This document shows, piece after piece, positions 41,060-49,519 of a stretch of 64,000 nucleotides of DNA. A model generated the notes under the pieces. The model worked only from the letters and a program-made list of their open reading frames with translations. It did no database searches and was not told where the DNA came from. Position 1 is the first letter of the stretch. Every line of letters begins with the position of its first letter. Made by a program: the position numbers and the translations under genes. This DNA is from Streptomonospora alba (lineage in GTDB: Bacteria; Actinomycetota; Actinomycetes; Streptosporangiales; Streptosporangiaceae). The stretch lies in NCBI RefSeq assembly GCF_000826685.1, contig NZ_JROO01000004.1:1-64000 (forward strand). The letters are read 5' to 3'.

Positions 41060-41122
41060 CGTTGATCTTGTACCTACGGGCACATGTGATCGCTCACAGT
41101 GACCGTAGGTACAAGATCAACG
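41060..41122. repeat. 20-bp perfect inverted repeat
   Basis: CGTTGATCTTGTACCTACGG (41060-41079) is repeated in exact reverse complement at 41103-41122 across a 23-base spacer, which itself contains GTGA-TCGC-TCAC. The arms are AT-richer than the surroundings. It lies between the integrase remnant and the GrpB gene in a stretch without genes. It could be a recombinase or replication site, MITE ends, or a terminator-like structure. Confidence 0.85.
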
Positions 41123-41368
41123 GGGGCAGGCGAGCACACGGACCGAGCTGGACGCGGTGGACGGTGGAGGCGGGCGTGTGCAGGTGACCGGCGATGCGGG
41201 TGGCGTCCGGCGGAGGCGGTTCGGCGTTGGCGTGGGCGGTGTGAGGCGCTGAGGCTTCCGGTCGGGTGCGGATTCCGCAGTCCTCACCGCTACCGGAGAG
41301 CCTCTTTGCGTGTGTCAGCGGGTGGCGCTGTCACTGACCTCCATGGTCAGTACAGCTAGTGTGGCCTG

Positions 41369-41932
41369 ATGAGCAACGATGCCCCTGTGTGGGCGTATGA
41401 GCGGGCGGTGGTTCGTCCATACGACCCTCGATGGGCTGTTCGGGCACGGATGGAGTGCCAGCAGCTGACTGATCTGCTTGCACCATGGCTGATCGATGGA
41501 GTTGAGCACGTAGGGTCGACGGCTGTTCCCGGGCTTGCTGCGAAGCCGATCGTGGACCTGATGGCCTCTGTGACCGACCTGGACACTGTCGTTGATCAAG
41601 CCTCGGAGCGACTTGTTTCGGATGGCTGGTGCTATGTGTCTCCGGAACTGGATCGCCGACCGTGGCGGCGTTTCTTCGTCAAGCCAGACTCGTCGGGACA
41701 GCGGCGAGAGGCGCACTTGCACCTGATCCAGGCCGGACACCAGCGGTGGACCGAGCAGCTCAGATTTCGCGACGCGCTTCGCCGCGACGGCCGCCTCGCT
41801 CAGAGATACGAGGACCTGAAACGTCGGCTGGCGGAGCAGAGCGGGCACGACCGCGAGGCCTATACGGAAGGCAAAGCGGAGTTCGTGGCGAGCGTCCTGG
41901 GCAAACACGATCATTTCGGCTCCTCTCATTGA
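41369..41932 (+). CDS. GrpB/UPF0157 nucleotidyltransferase-fold protein
   Basis: 187 residues. Family signature VEHVGSTAVPGLAAKPIVDLM and the later EAHLHLIQAGHQRW with the conserved FRDALR region. GrpB proteins have a nucleotidyltransferase fold; many accompany resistance or mobile genes but the reaction is not established. Codon use is less biased than in the flanking core genes, consistent with acquisition as part of the accessory zone. Confidence 0.9.
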   Translation: MSNDAPVWAYERAVVRPYDPRWAVRARMECQQLTDLLAPWLIDGVEHVGSTAVPGLAAKPIVDLMASVTDLDTVVDQASERLVSDGWCYVSPELDRRPWRRFFVKPDSSGQRREAHLHLIQAGHQRWTEQLRFRDALRRDGRLAQRYEDLKRRLAEQSGHDREAYTEGKAEFVASVLGKHDHFGSSH

Positions 41933-42129
41933 GGAAGGGCGCCCGTCACTTTCGGCGCGGGGCCGCTGTTCCGGTGGCAGGGCGACTGTTTCCGCGCCTG
42001 CTGTTCTTCAGCTCCCTGAGCGGTTACTACCTCTCGCCCCCGGCGATACCCGTGCCCGCACCGCCGCCTGGACGCGCTCATCATCTGCGTTTGATGGGAT
42101 TTTGATCGCGGTAGTCCAGCATCGCCGGT

Positions 42130-42729
42130 ATGGATAGGCCGGAACTCAAGAATCGCGATCCCGCGAACACCGAGCCTCTGGTAAGTGATCACCAGAGCAG
42201 GCTGCGCGGGCGGCCTGCGGACACCTCGACCCTTGTCGGACTTTTCTGCGATGCCGACGGTCAGGTGGATGCGCTGCACTGGGCCCAGTTGCTGAGCGGG
42301 GGCCGCGCTCGCGCTGAACGGACCATCCACGGCCTGTGCCTGGAACACGGGGCGGAGGAGCCACTCGCCGAGCGGGTCTCCCGTGCTGTGGTCGAGAGCC
42401 TGCTCGGTCGGGAGGTCCAGGTCTCGGGCGCTGAGGCGATCGCGGTGACGCTGGCCGACGCCGGTGTGCACAGCGTCTTCGCGTACGCGGGCACGTCCGA
42501 GTTGGCGGTCTGCGACGTGATCGCCCGCACCGCCGTGGTCCGCTTGGTCCACGGTAGTGGCGCCAAGGAGTCGGCCTTCTTCGCAGCAGGCGAATCGCGA
42601 CCTGCGGACCCAGCCCGAATCCATGCATGGGACGCAGGGCGAAGACACCAAGATCAAGTGCTTCGAGCGGCTTTTGGAAACATCGGGTCTGGCGAAGACC
42701 TGAAATCGAAGAGAAACGGGCGACGATGA
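42130..42729 (+). pseudogene. Truncated, frameshifted ThDP-dependent enzyme
   Basis: Open for 199 codons, but only the first part of a thiamine-diphosphate enzyme is recognisable: SGAEAIAVTLADAGVHSVFAYAGTSEL followed by RLVHGSGAKESAFFAAGES, the N-terminal (pyrimidine-binding) domain of acetolactate-synthase-like proteins. After about 42600 the similarity moves to another frame (the LHGARG-type block appears as MHGTQG) and then ends; the central and C-terminal domains (~400 residues) are missing. The ~95-residue N-terminal extension is of unknown origin. Probably a relic of a specialised-metabolite gene. Confidence 0.65.
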
Positions 42730-43043
42730 CTGAATTCAAAGCTCTCGGGAACTTTGAGGTGGTGAACGGCGGGCGTACCAGTACGCCGACGGCCCGAAGC
42801 CGCGTCGGATACTCGTCCTGCTGCTGTTGCACGCGAACCAGGCCGGACACACGCCGGCTCATCGACGCGCTCGATTTCGCGGGTCGGCACAGCGAGGCGC
42901 TGCAAGCGAACCAGGACGTATGTTTCATTTTGAACGACGAACTCGGCCTGGATTCCGGCCCGGAGTTGCACCGTGCGCGGCATCGATTGCTAAAAACCGA
43001 TCCGCCCCGGACGGGAGATCTGCGTGTCACCGCCGCACAATAG
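42726..43043 (+). pseudogene. Decayed SARP-family regulator
   Basis: The ATG at 42726 begins MTEFKALGNFEVVNGG, a SARP N-terminus. The expected continuation PKPRRILVLLLLHANQA is present but in the next frame, so a frameshift lies near 42795. Most of the winged-helix and BTAD regions are deleted; the end of the BTAD domain (FAGRHSEALQANQDV, NDELGLDSGPELHR) reappears in the first frame. The gene cannot give a working activator. It adjoins the ThDP-enzyme fragment and the MFS gene, suggesting a former biosynthetic cluster. Confidence 0.75.
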
Positions 43044-43131
43044 GCTGCTCCATCCATGATGGGCCTTCATCGGTTTCACAATCATGGAACCGTTTCAATG
43101 GTATTCCAAGCGGCCACTGGAGGTGGTGCGG

Positions 43132-44385
43132 ATGATCGACCAGTATCTCAAGCTTCTTCGTCGGCGCGAAATATTCTTGCCTTTCGTATTCTCGGTCGTC
43201 GCCCGGCTTCCCCTTGCGATGGCGCCGCTCGGTATGGTGGTGCTCATCGAGGACCTCCGCGGCTCCTACGCCAGCGCCGGTCTTGTGACAGCGGCCTTCG
43301 CCTGGTTCACGGCGGTCTCTCCGCCGTTGTGGGGAAGCGTGATGGACCGGATGGGGCAGCCGCGCGTCATCGGTGTCACCGCCGTCGTCTCCTCGGCCTT
43401 CCTGGCGGGAATCGCCGTTTTCGCCGGGGCCGGCGCGTCCGATCCGTTCCTCATGGTCCTGGCCGCCTGCGCGGGTTTGAGCTTCCCGCCGGTCTCGCCC
43501 GCCATCAGGGTGGCCTGGGGAACCGTTCTCCCCGACCTGTCGGAGCGCCGGACCGCTTACGCCCTGGATGCGGTGGCGGTGGAAACGATTTTCGTCAGTG
43601 GCCCTCTGCTGCTGAGTATCCTGTTCTTCGCTCCTGCTGCGGTGCCTCTTGTGGTGACGGCATGCCTGATGACACTCGGCGGTGTCGCATACAGCCGTAC
43701 CTTCGCCGCGCGTTCCTGGCGGCCCGAGAAGTCCGGCGGCGCGAACGGCAAACGCGGCCGCTCACCGCTGACCGCCCCCGGTGTTTGGCTCACCATGCTG
43801 GCGGGGCTGGGCCTTGCCGTGGGGTGGGGGCAGATGAACGTGGCGATCACGGCCACCGCCGAGCGGATTTACCACAGCGAGAGCATACTCGGGGTGTTCT
43901 TCGCGTGTGCGGCGACCGGAAGTACATTGGGCGGGCTCTGGTACGGAAGCCGCAAATGGCGCCGGCCCGAACGCCTGCACCTGCCCGTAACGCTGACCGG
44001 CTTCGCCATCGGACTTGCCACCATCATGCTCGTGTTGAACGGGGCCGCGCATGTGGCGGTGCTGTGCTCGCTTCTGGTGCTGGCGGGCGTCTGGCAATCG
44101 CCGAGCAACATCGTCCAGCAGGCGCTCGTGGACGGCCATGCTCCGCAGGACCGTCGCGGTGAGGCGCAGGGCTGGCTGTTCGCCGCCCTGACCTTCGGAC
44201 TGGCTGTCGGCATGGCGCTCGCCGGTTTCGTCGTCGACTACAGCGGGCCGCAGTTGGCGTTCGGAACAGCCGCGGCCTCGGTGGCCGTCGGGGCACTGAT
44301 CGCCGGCCTGTCCCAGCGACGGTGGAGCGCCGACCAGCGGGCGCCTTTGGACCAGACCGAGGAGCCCCCGGCTCACCTCCCATGA
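43132..44385 (+). CDS. MFS transporter
   Basis: 417 residues from the ATG at 43132 with a GGAGG ribosome site. Twelve hydrophobic segments in two halves; the loop between helices 2 and 3 reads GSVMDRMGQPRVIGV, the MFS A-like motif. Probably a drug or metabolite exporter of the cytoplasmic membrane. It appears intact although its neighbours are decayed, and its 3' end overlaps the GalU remnant on the other strand by 13 bases. Confidence 0.87.
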   Translation: MIDQYLKLLRRREIFLPFVFSVVARLPLAMAPLGMVVLIEDLRGSYASAGLVTAAFAWFTAVSPPLWGSVMDRMGQPRVIGVTAVVSSAFLAGIAVFAGAGASDPFLMVLAACAGLSFPPVSPAIRVAWGTVLPDLSERRTAYALDAVAVETIFVSGPLLLSILFFAPAAVPLVVTACLMTLGGVAYSRTFAARSWRPEKSGGANGKRGRSPLTAPGVWLTMLAGLGLAVGWGQMNVAITATAERIYHSESILGVFFACAATGSTLGGLWYGSRKWRRPERLHLPVTLTGFAIGLATIMLVLNGAAHVAVLCSLLVLAGVWQSPSNIVQQALVDGHAPQDRRGEAQGWLFAALTFGLAVGMALAGFVVDYSGPQLAFGTAAASVAVGALIAGLSQRRWSADQRAPLDQTEEPPAHLP

Positions 44386-44560
44386 TCCGCGGCCACGAAC
44401 GCGTGCAACCAGTCACGGAACTCCGGACCCAGATCCTCGTGTCCATAGGCGGCCGGACGGTCGTCCGCAGGTAGTCCAGCCGGTCGCCGGTGTCGTACCG
44501 GCGACCGGAGAAACGGACGCCGTGGACCTGACCTCCCCATGCGTCGCCGCCGGCGGCCAC
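44373..44560 (-). pseudogene. 3' fragment of a UTP-glucose-1-phosphate uridylyltransferase gene
   Basis: Read on the minus strand, VHGVRFSGRRYDTGDRLDYL is a clear GalU C-terminal motif; the following EDLGPEFRDWLHAFVA is also GalU-like but lies in another frame, so a one-base shift falls near 44460. Only about 60 codons remain and they end at the stop at 44373. This is a dead fragment, not a gene. Confidence 0.7.
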
Positions 44561-44612
44561 CGAGGATCGACGCCTCTGCGCGTGGACAGCAGCACAACGC
44601 CGGTCCACGGCG

Positions 44613-46367
44613 TCACGCCGACTGACGGAAGACCAGCCGGGTGTCGAATACGGCCTCAGTCGGGGTGTCGTCTTTTCCGTCGATCCGTGAGACGAGGATC
44701 TCCAGCATCCGCTGCCCCATGGTCTGGGTGGGTTGGTGGACCGTGGTGAGCGTCAGCTGCCCGAAAGCCAAGCCGGCGTCTTCGAAGCCGATCACCGCTA
44801 CGTCCTCAGGGACGCGCCGCCCTTGGTGCTCCAGCTCGCGCAGGGCGCCGAGGGCCATGTTGTCGGAGGCGGCGAACACCGAGTCCAGATTCGCCTGTTC
44901 GTCGAGTAGCCGCCGCATCGCGAGTACGCCGCTGGATTCGCTGAAGTCGCCGAAGCTGACCAGTTCGGGACGGCCATCGAGCGCTCGCCGGTAGCCGGCG
45001 AGACGGTCGCCCCCCACCGGCGATCGCGGCGGACCGGCGATGGTCGCGATGCGCCGGCGCCCTTGGCTGATCAAGTAGTCGGTGGCGCTGTGGCCTCCGC
45101 CTCGGTTGTCGGCGTCCACATAGCTTGTCCGTGTCTTCGGGGTGCTTGGGCGACCGCCGAAGACGACGGGCACGCCGGCACGTTCCAGCAGGGCGGGGAG
45201 CGGATCACCGGGCAGGAGTGAGAACAGCAGGACGCCGTCTACGTGTTGCTCACAGAGCCTCTCCGCCACCTCTTCGCGGGACGTGGTCGATTGCGTGACC
45301 GTCAGGGTGAGACGCGCCTGTGCCGCCTGCGTGGCAGAGCTGGCCCCGGAGAGGACCCGACCGAAGTAGGGCTGCTCGAACCGGCGCCCCGGCACCTCCG
45401 ATAGCACCAGGGCGACGGTGGGACTGTCGCCGCCTGCCGGTGTCCGGGCGGCTTTCTTCGGTACGCAACCGGGTTTTCGCCCTGATCGCCGGACGCCACC
45501 ACGGGTGTGCTCGCTCCCCCGAGTGGAACCACAGGGCACACGGGAGGCGCCGCCACGTGCCGCGCTCGCCAGAGCACCGAGGTCGTCGACGGTCGGGGAG
45601 CGATACGCAGAAGCGCCGGCCCCTCCTCCGCTCAGCACGGCCAGGTGCGTCTGCTGGAGTTCGGGTCCGGGATCGATACCGAGTTCATCGCGCAAGCCGC
45701 GGTGGATCTGCTGGTATACCCGAAGTGCCTCGTGCCGCCGCCCGGAGCGGTTCAGCGCTTCGATGAGGAGGGCGTTGGCGCCTTCATTGAGAGGGTCGGC
45801 CGCGACGAGTCCGCGTAGCTCTCCGATGACGTCGCGGTGTCGACCGAGCATGAGGTCGGCCCTGATGCTTGATTCCAGAGTATGTCTGCGCAGCTCTTCA
45901 AGCTCCGCCGCGATCGGGCGAAGGAATCGGCCGTGCGGCACACCGACCAGCGCGGGCCCCGACCACAGTGCCGACGCCTCGCGTAAGAAGCGTGCCGCGA
46001 CGCGGGGGTGCCCCGCAGCCAATGCCGATTGCCCCTCGGTCGTAAGCCGTCGGGCGGTGGTGAGGTCGAGGCTTTCAGGTGCGACCTGGAGAAGGTAACC
46101 GGAGTGTTTGCTGGACAACCGGTTCTTATCGAGGCCTTCGGTGAAAAGCAGACGCCGAAGTTGATAGGCGTATGTCCGCACGGCGCCCACGGCGGTGTCC
46201 GGCGGATCCTCCTCCCACAGCTCGTCGATCAGGTCGTGCATGTGGACGACCTCGCCGGCGTGCATGAGTAGGAACGCGAGGAGCTGGCGCAGCTTCGGTG
46301 CGGAAGGTGTGCGGTCGCTGCCGTCGCATTCCATTCGGAGTGATCCGAGGACTCGGAATCTGATCAC
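44613..46367 (-). CDS. Chimeric regulator: SARP (wHTH-BTAD) fused to a LacI-type regulator
   Basis: 584 residues without a stop. Residues 1-95 are an OmpR-type winged helix of the SARP type (VLGSLRMECDG, LLAFLLMHAGEVV, AVRTYAYQLRRLL). Residues 96-245 are a bacterial transcriptional activation domain ending RDELGIDPGPELQQTHLAVL. Residues about 257-305 resemble a LacI helix-turn-helix (SPTVDDLGALASAARGGASRV, then PGCVPKKAARTPAGG), somewhat eroded. Residues 315-584 form a complete LacI sugar-binding domain (TVALVLSE, FEQPYFGRVLSGAS, VFAASDNMALGALRELE, TTVHQPTQTMG). I know of no described family with this order. It could be a real ligand-controlled activator or a recent gene fusion. Confidence 0.85.
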   Translation of the reverse strand: MIRFRVLGSLRMECDGSDRTPSAPKLRQLLAFLLMHAGEVVHMHDLIDELWEEDPPDTAVGAVRTYAYQLRRLLFTEGLDKNRLSSKHSGYLLQVAPESLDLTTARRLTTEGQSALAAGHPRVAARFLREASALWSGPALVGVPHGRFLRPIAAELEELRRHTLESSIRADLMLGRHRDVIGELRGLVAADPLNEGANALLIEALNRSGRRHEALRVYQQIHRGLRDELGIDPGPELQQTHLAVLSGGGAGASAYRSPTVDDLGALASAARGGASRVPCGSTRGSEHTRGGVRRSGRKPGCVPKKAARTPAGGDSPTVALVLSEVPGRRFEQPYFGRVLSGASSATQAAQARLTLTVTQSTTSREEVAERLCEQHVDGVLLFSLLPGDPLPALLERAGVPVVFGGRPSTPKTRTSYVDADNRGGGHSATDYLISQGRRRIATIAGPPRSPVGGDRLAGYRRALDGRPELVSFGDFSESSGVLAMRRLLDEQANLDSVFAASDNMALGALRELEHQGRRVPEDVAVIGFEDAGLAFGQLTLTTVHQPTQTMGQRMLEILVSRIDGKDDTPTEAVFDTRLVFRQSA

Positions 46368-47639
46368 CGAAATCCCTCTACCTCGAGGACATGAAATTCA
46401 GGGCGTATCGCTTCAGCGATGAACCGGTCGTGTGGGGCGGCGAGTCGGTCTTCAGGGAGTTCGGTCGCCAAGGCCGGCTGCTGCACCTGCCTTGTGAACA
46501 GTCTGGTGGCGCGGCAGGCCGTGTCCTCGCGAGTCTCAACGTGAGAGCCGACTCTGCAGAGATTATCCTGTGTCGGCCTTTCCGAGACCAAGCATAAGTT
46601 CTCAGGAGAATTTTTCGCCGATCGACGAACACGGGACCGGGGCGGGTCAGCGCTACTGAAAGCGTAACGGCGGGTGATGATGTACGCAATGATCTTTTTG
46701 TCGAGCTTGTGGCGGTTTGATTCGGTGGTTCTGAGTGCTCGTGTCTCGTTCACGCATTATTCGAGCTAGAACGAGTGATGGAAGTACGGTCCGTAGCGGG
46801 AGGGGTGGAGGGCGAACGTGTGACCGGATGTGGTCACACGGAGGTGATTCGGGCCGTTTCGCGCCTCAGCGGATTTCTCTGGCGAGATGGCGCGGTCGGG
46901 TGCGCCTGCACAGCCGAGGCCGGTGGGTGCCGCTGCCTGCGTGCCCGCCTTCGGCGCGTCGGCGGCGGGGGCGGAGCTCATGTGAGACACCCGGTGTCGG
47001 CGGCCGCGGGGGACGGCGTTCTCGAGGCGGCTCTGCTCGGTCTTGCGGCTCGGCAGAGGTGCCGGGACTCGGCGCCGCCGTCGACCGGGACGACCGCCGT
47101 GTGCGCCTCGGCGCCGGCGCCCCGATCGGAATAGCTCCCGGGCATATCGGACGAAATCCGAGTAATTTACATGGACCGGTGAAATCACCTGTTCCACTCC
47201 GGCGGCACCCGGGAATGGTTGCCGAACATCCTGGTGGCGGGGTGCGGCGAAACTATGCCAGTTTTTCTCCTGCGGGCGTATGTTGACGTCGGCTGGTGCG
47301 CGCTCCATTCTGCTGTGAAGTCCGAAGTGGTGGCCCCGGGTGCAGACGGTCGCATTCGCGGGAATCGTCGGCCGATGGGAATGCGATCTGCGCGGACAAC
47401 GGAGTCGCGGCAGGTCCTCCCGGTAGCAGGGCCACGCCGGGCCGGTGGCGAAACGTTCGGAGAGGACCGGCCGAAGGCGCTCCTCGGAGCGAGCGACGGC
47501 AGCGAGCGAAGAGATGAGCGGCCGGCGCCTCCCGGAAATTCCGACGGACCCTGTGCGTTATTCGAAGATGGGCGCAGGACCCCGGAGGCGTTTCGTTTCG
47601 CGACCGCACGAGTATCCCCCGACTGCATGAGGAGAATCC
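46368..47639. other. 1.27-kb stretch without recognisable genes
   Basis: Several open frames of 60-180 codons occur on both strands, but none shows a known motif, consistent codon bias or a good ribosome site. The first ~400 bases are notably AT-richer than the rest of the window (46370-46770), as in acquired or decayed DNA. The promoter of the chimeric regulator and that of the secreted-protein gene should lie at its two ends. Confidence 0.5.
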
Positions 47640-48638
47640 GTGTACCTGCGAAGACTGGCGTCCGCTGTCGCTGCGACGGCGTTGGCGATCGGTGCGGTAG
47701 CGGCACTTGAGAATTCCGCCCCCGCTCCCGCCCAAGCACAACCGGCGGAAGCGGTTTCAGCTGAGGCGGGTCAGGGGTCCGCTCAGGAGGAGACCACCAC
47801 GGTCCGCTACGGGCCGTACACCATTCCGGCAGCCGGAAACGGCGACTCCGGCGGCGAGCACGGAGGGCACGGCCAAGAGAGCGGAATCGCGCTGGACGCC
47901 GAGAAGCCGTGTGAAGACTGCTTCATCACGGGGTTCGACCCGAACCTGACCTATGCCGACGGTAGCGACGCCAACGTGGACGAAGGCGCGATGATGCACC
48001 ACTTCGTGCTGTTCGACTCCAGTGAGGACGATGCCGTGTGCCGAGGGTCGCAGCGGGTCTTCTCCTCGGGCAACGAGCGCGTGGCCAGCGACTTCCCGGA
48101 CGGCTACGGGCTCGAAGTCGAGGACGGCGAGCAGTGGTACCTCAACTACGACCTGATGAACATGGACACCGAGGAGGCGAAGACGGTCTACATCGAGATC
48201 GAGTTCGCCCACGTGCCCGCCGGCACGGGGGCCGGCACCGTGCCGCTCACGCCGCTCTGGCTGGATGTCGGAGGCTGCTTCGGTAGCGAGTACGACGCCC
48301 CCGAAGGCGCCAGCGAGGAGTCCCGCTACTGGCGGTCCGACCTGTCGGGCGACCTCGTGCACATGCGCGGCCACCTCCACCATGCGGGCCACTCCCTGTG
48401 GACCGACAACATCTCCCAGCGCTCGAGGATGTGCCGGATCGAGGCCGAGGAAGGCGGAAGCCCCGAATTCGTCGACCTTGAAGGGCACGGCCAGATCTCG
48501 GATATGCCGCCGTGCAGCGGCGACCTGGGCCGGATCGAGAGAGGCGATCTGCTGCGGACCACTGCCCGGTACGAGATCGACGGGCATTCGCACGAAGGCG
48601 TTATGGGAATCATGACCGGCTGGCTGGCCGAGGACTGA
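47640..48638 (+). CDS. Secreted His-rich protein, possibly copper-binding (PHM/Nod19-like)
   Basis: 332 residues from a GTG at 47640 with GAGGAG upstream. The N-terminus is a Sec signal peptide (RRLASAVAATALAIGAVAAL, cleavage after AQA near residue 33). The mature part has paired-histidine motifs, MMHHFVLFDS and MRGHLHHAGHSL, and a late HSHEGVMGIMTGW. Their order resembles the copper ligands of peptidylglycine/dopamine monooxygenase-type folds and the SURNod19 family; this is recognition by eye. Six cysteines (e.g. CEDC, GGCFG, RMCRIE, PPCSGD) suggest extracytoplasmic disulfides. No membrane anchor. Followed after 84 bases by DoxX. Confidence 0.75.
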   Translation: MYLRRLASAVAATALAIGAVAALENSAPAPAQAQPAEAVSAEAGQGSAQEETTTVRYGPYTIPAAGNGDSGGEHGGHGQESGIALDAEKPCEDCFITGFDPNLTYADGSDANVDEGAMMHHFVLFDSSEDDAVCRGSQRVFSSGNERVASDFPDGYGLEVEDGEQWYLNYDLMNMDTEEAKTVYIEIEFAHVPAGTGAGTVPLTPLWLDVGGCFGSEYDAPEGASEESRYWRSDLSGDLVHMRGHLHHAGHSLWTDNISQRSRMCRIEAEEGGSPEFVDLEGHGQISDMPPCSGDLGRIERGDLLRTTARYEIDGHSHEGVMGIMTGWLAED

Positions 48639-48722
48639 TCCCTTCCGACGGCCGGGGCCGGGTCAGCGCGGCCCCGGCCGTTCGTACACGGATCGCGGTT
48701 CTACGAAGGACGGAGATATCGC

Positions 48723-49172
48723 ATGAAACCGGATCGACTGCGCGAACCGGTCCTCGCGCTGTTCCGCATGGTGACCGGACTGCTGTTTCTGTTCCACGGC
48801 GCGGCCTCGCTGTTCGGAGTCCTCGGCGGAAACCGCGGCACCGGGATCGCGGTGGAGTTCGCGACCTGGCCGAGCTGGTGGGCGGCGCTGATCCAACTGG
48901 TGTGCGGCACGCTTGTGCTCGCCGGCCTGTTCACCCGCTCGAACGCGGTGCTGGCCTCCGGATCGATGGCCTACGCCTATTTCGTCGTCCACCAGCCCCA
49001 AGCGCTCCTTCCCCTGACGAACGGAGGTGAGCTCGCGGCGATCTACTGCTGGGCGTTCCTGCTCATCGCCGTGCAGGGCCCGGGCGACTGGGCACTGGAT
49101 TCGGCCGTGCGCCGCCTGCGCTCCACGGACGCGCCCGAACCCGCCCCCGCCGGTTCGCCGGGTTCGCCCTGA
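48723..49172 (+). CDS. DoxX-family membrane protein
   Basis: 149 residues with four hydrophobic helices. DoxX features: ALFRMVTGLLFLFHGAASLFG, a central VCGTLVLAGLFTRSNAVLASG and VVHQPQALLPLTNGGELAA. Family members are linked to redox stress or quinone-associated functions, but the reaction is unknown. It probably shares a transcript with the secreted His-rich protein gene upstream. Confidence 0.9.
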   Translation: MKPDRLREPVLALFRMVTGLLFLFHGAASLFGVLGGNRGTGIAVEFATWPSWWAALIQLVCGTLVLAGLFTRSNAVLASGSMAYAYFVVHQPQALLPLTNGGELAAIYCWAFLLIAVQGPGDWALDSAVRRLRSTDAPEPAPAGSPGSP

Positions 49173-49517
49173 CCGCCCGGCGCGCCGGGAGCTGGGACCG
49201 GGGCGAGCGGCCGCCCCGGTTCCGACAGTGCCGAGTCCGACCGGCCGAGCGAAGGTCCCCGGCCATGGCGCGGCTCGGGTCGGCTTCCTCCGGTACCGGC
49301 GTAGCGGTGGCGCGAGCCCGGCGGCGACACCGGCTTGGAGTCGGCGGGGGTGCCGGAGCAGGGCTGCGCCCGTCTCAGAGGGCCGGTACGCGGGCGCGGT
49401 CCTCGCAGCGTGCGGCCTCCCGAGCGGCGCCGAAGCCGGTAGGGCCCTCGCCCGAGTACCGTGCGTCGCCTTCACGCCCTGAGCCGCCCTCGTCTGTGTC
49501 CGCCCGAGGAGGGCGGC
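49173..49517. other. Convergent intergenic region
   Basis: 345 bases between DoxX and a convergent gene. Apart from the terminator-like hairpin at its right end nothing is recognised. Confidence 0.5.
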
Positions 49518-49519
49518 TC
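49481..49519 (-). terminator. Terminator-like hairpin between convergent genes
   Basis: GAGCCGCCCTC (49481-49491) pairs with GAGGGCGGCTC (49509-49519), an 11-bp stem with a 17-base loop, touching the stop codon of the minus-strand gene. Confidence 0.55.

Larger units (their letters stand above)
40641..41368. other. Non-coding accessory stretch
   Basis: Between the integrase remnant and the GrpB gene. It contains the repeat at 40992 and the inverted repeat at 41060; short open frames on both strands have no recognisable product. Confidence 0.5.

Noticed and set aside
46364-47308. Open frames of 129-183 codons on both strands between the chimeric regulator and the secreted protein gene
   Set aside because: No recognisable motif, mixed composition and no convincing ribosome site.
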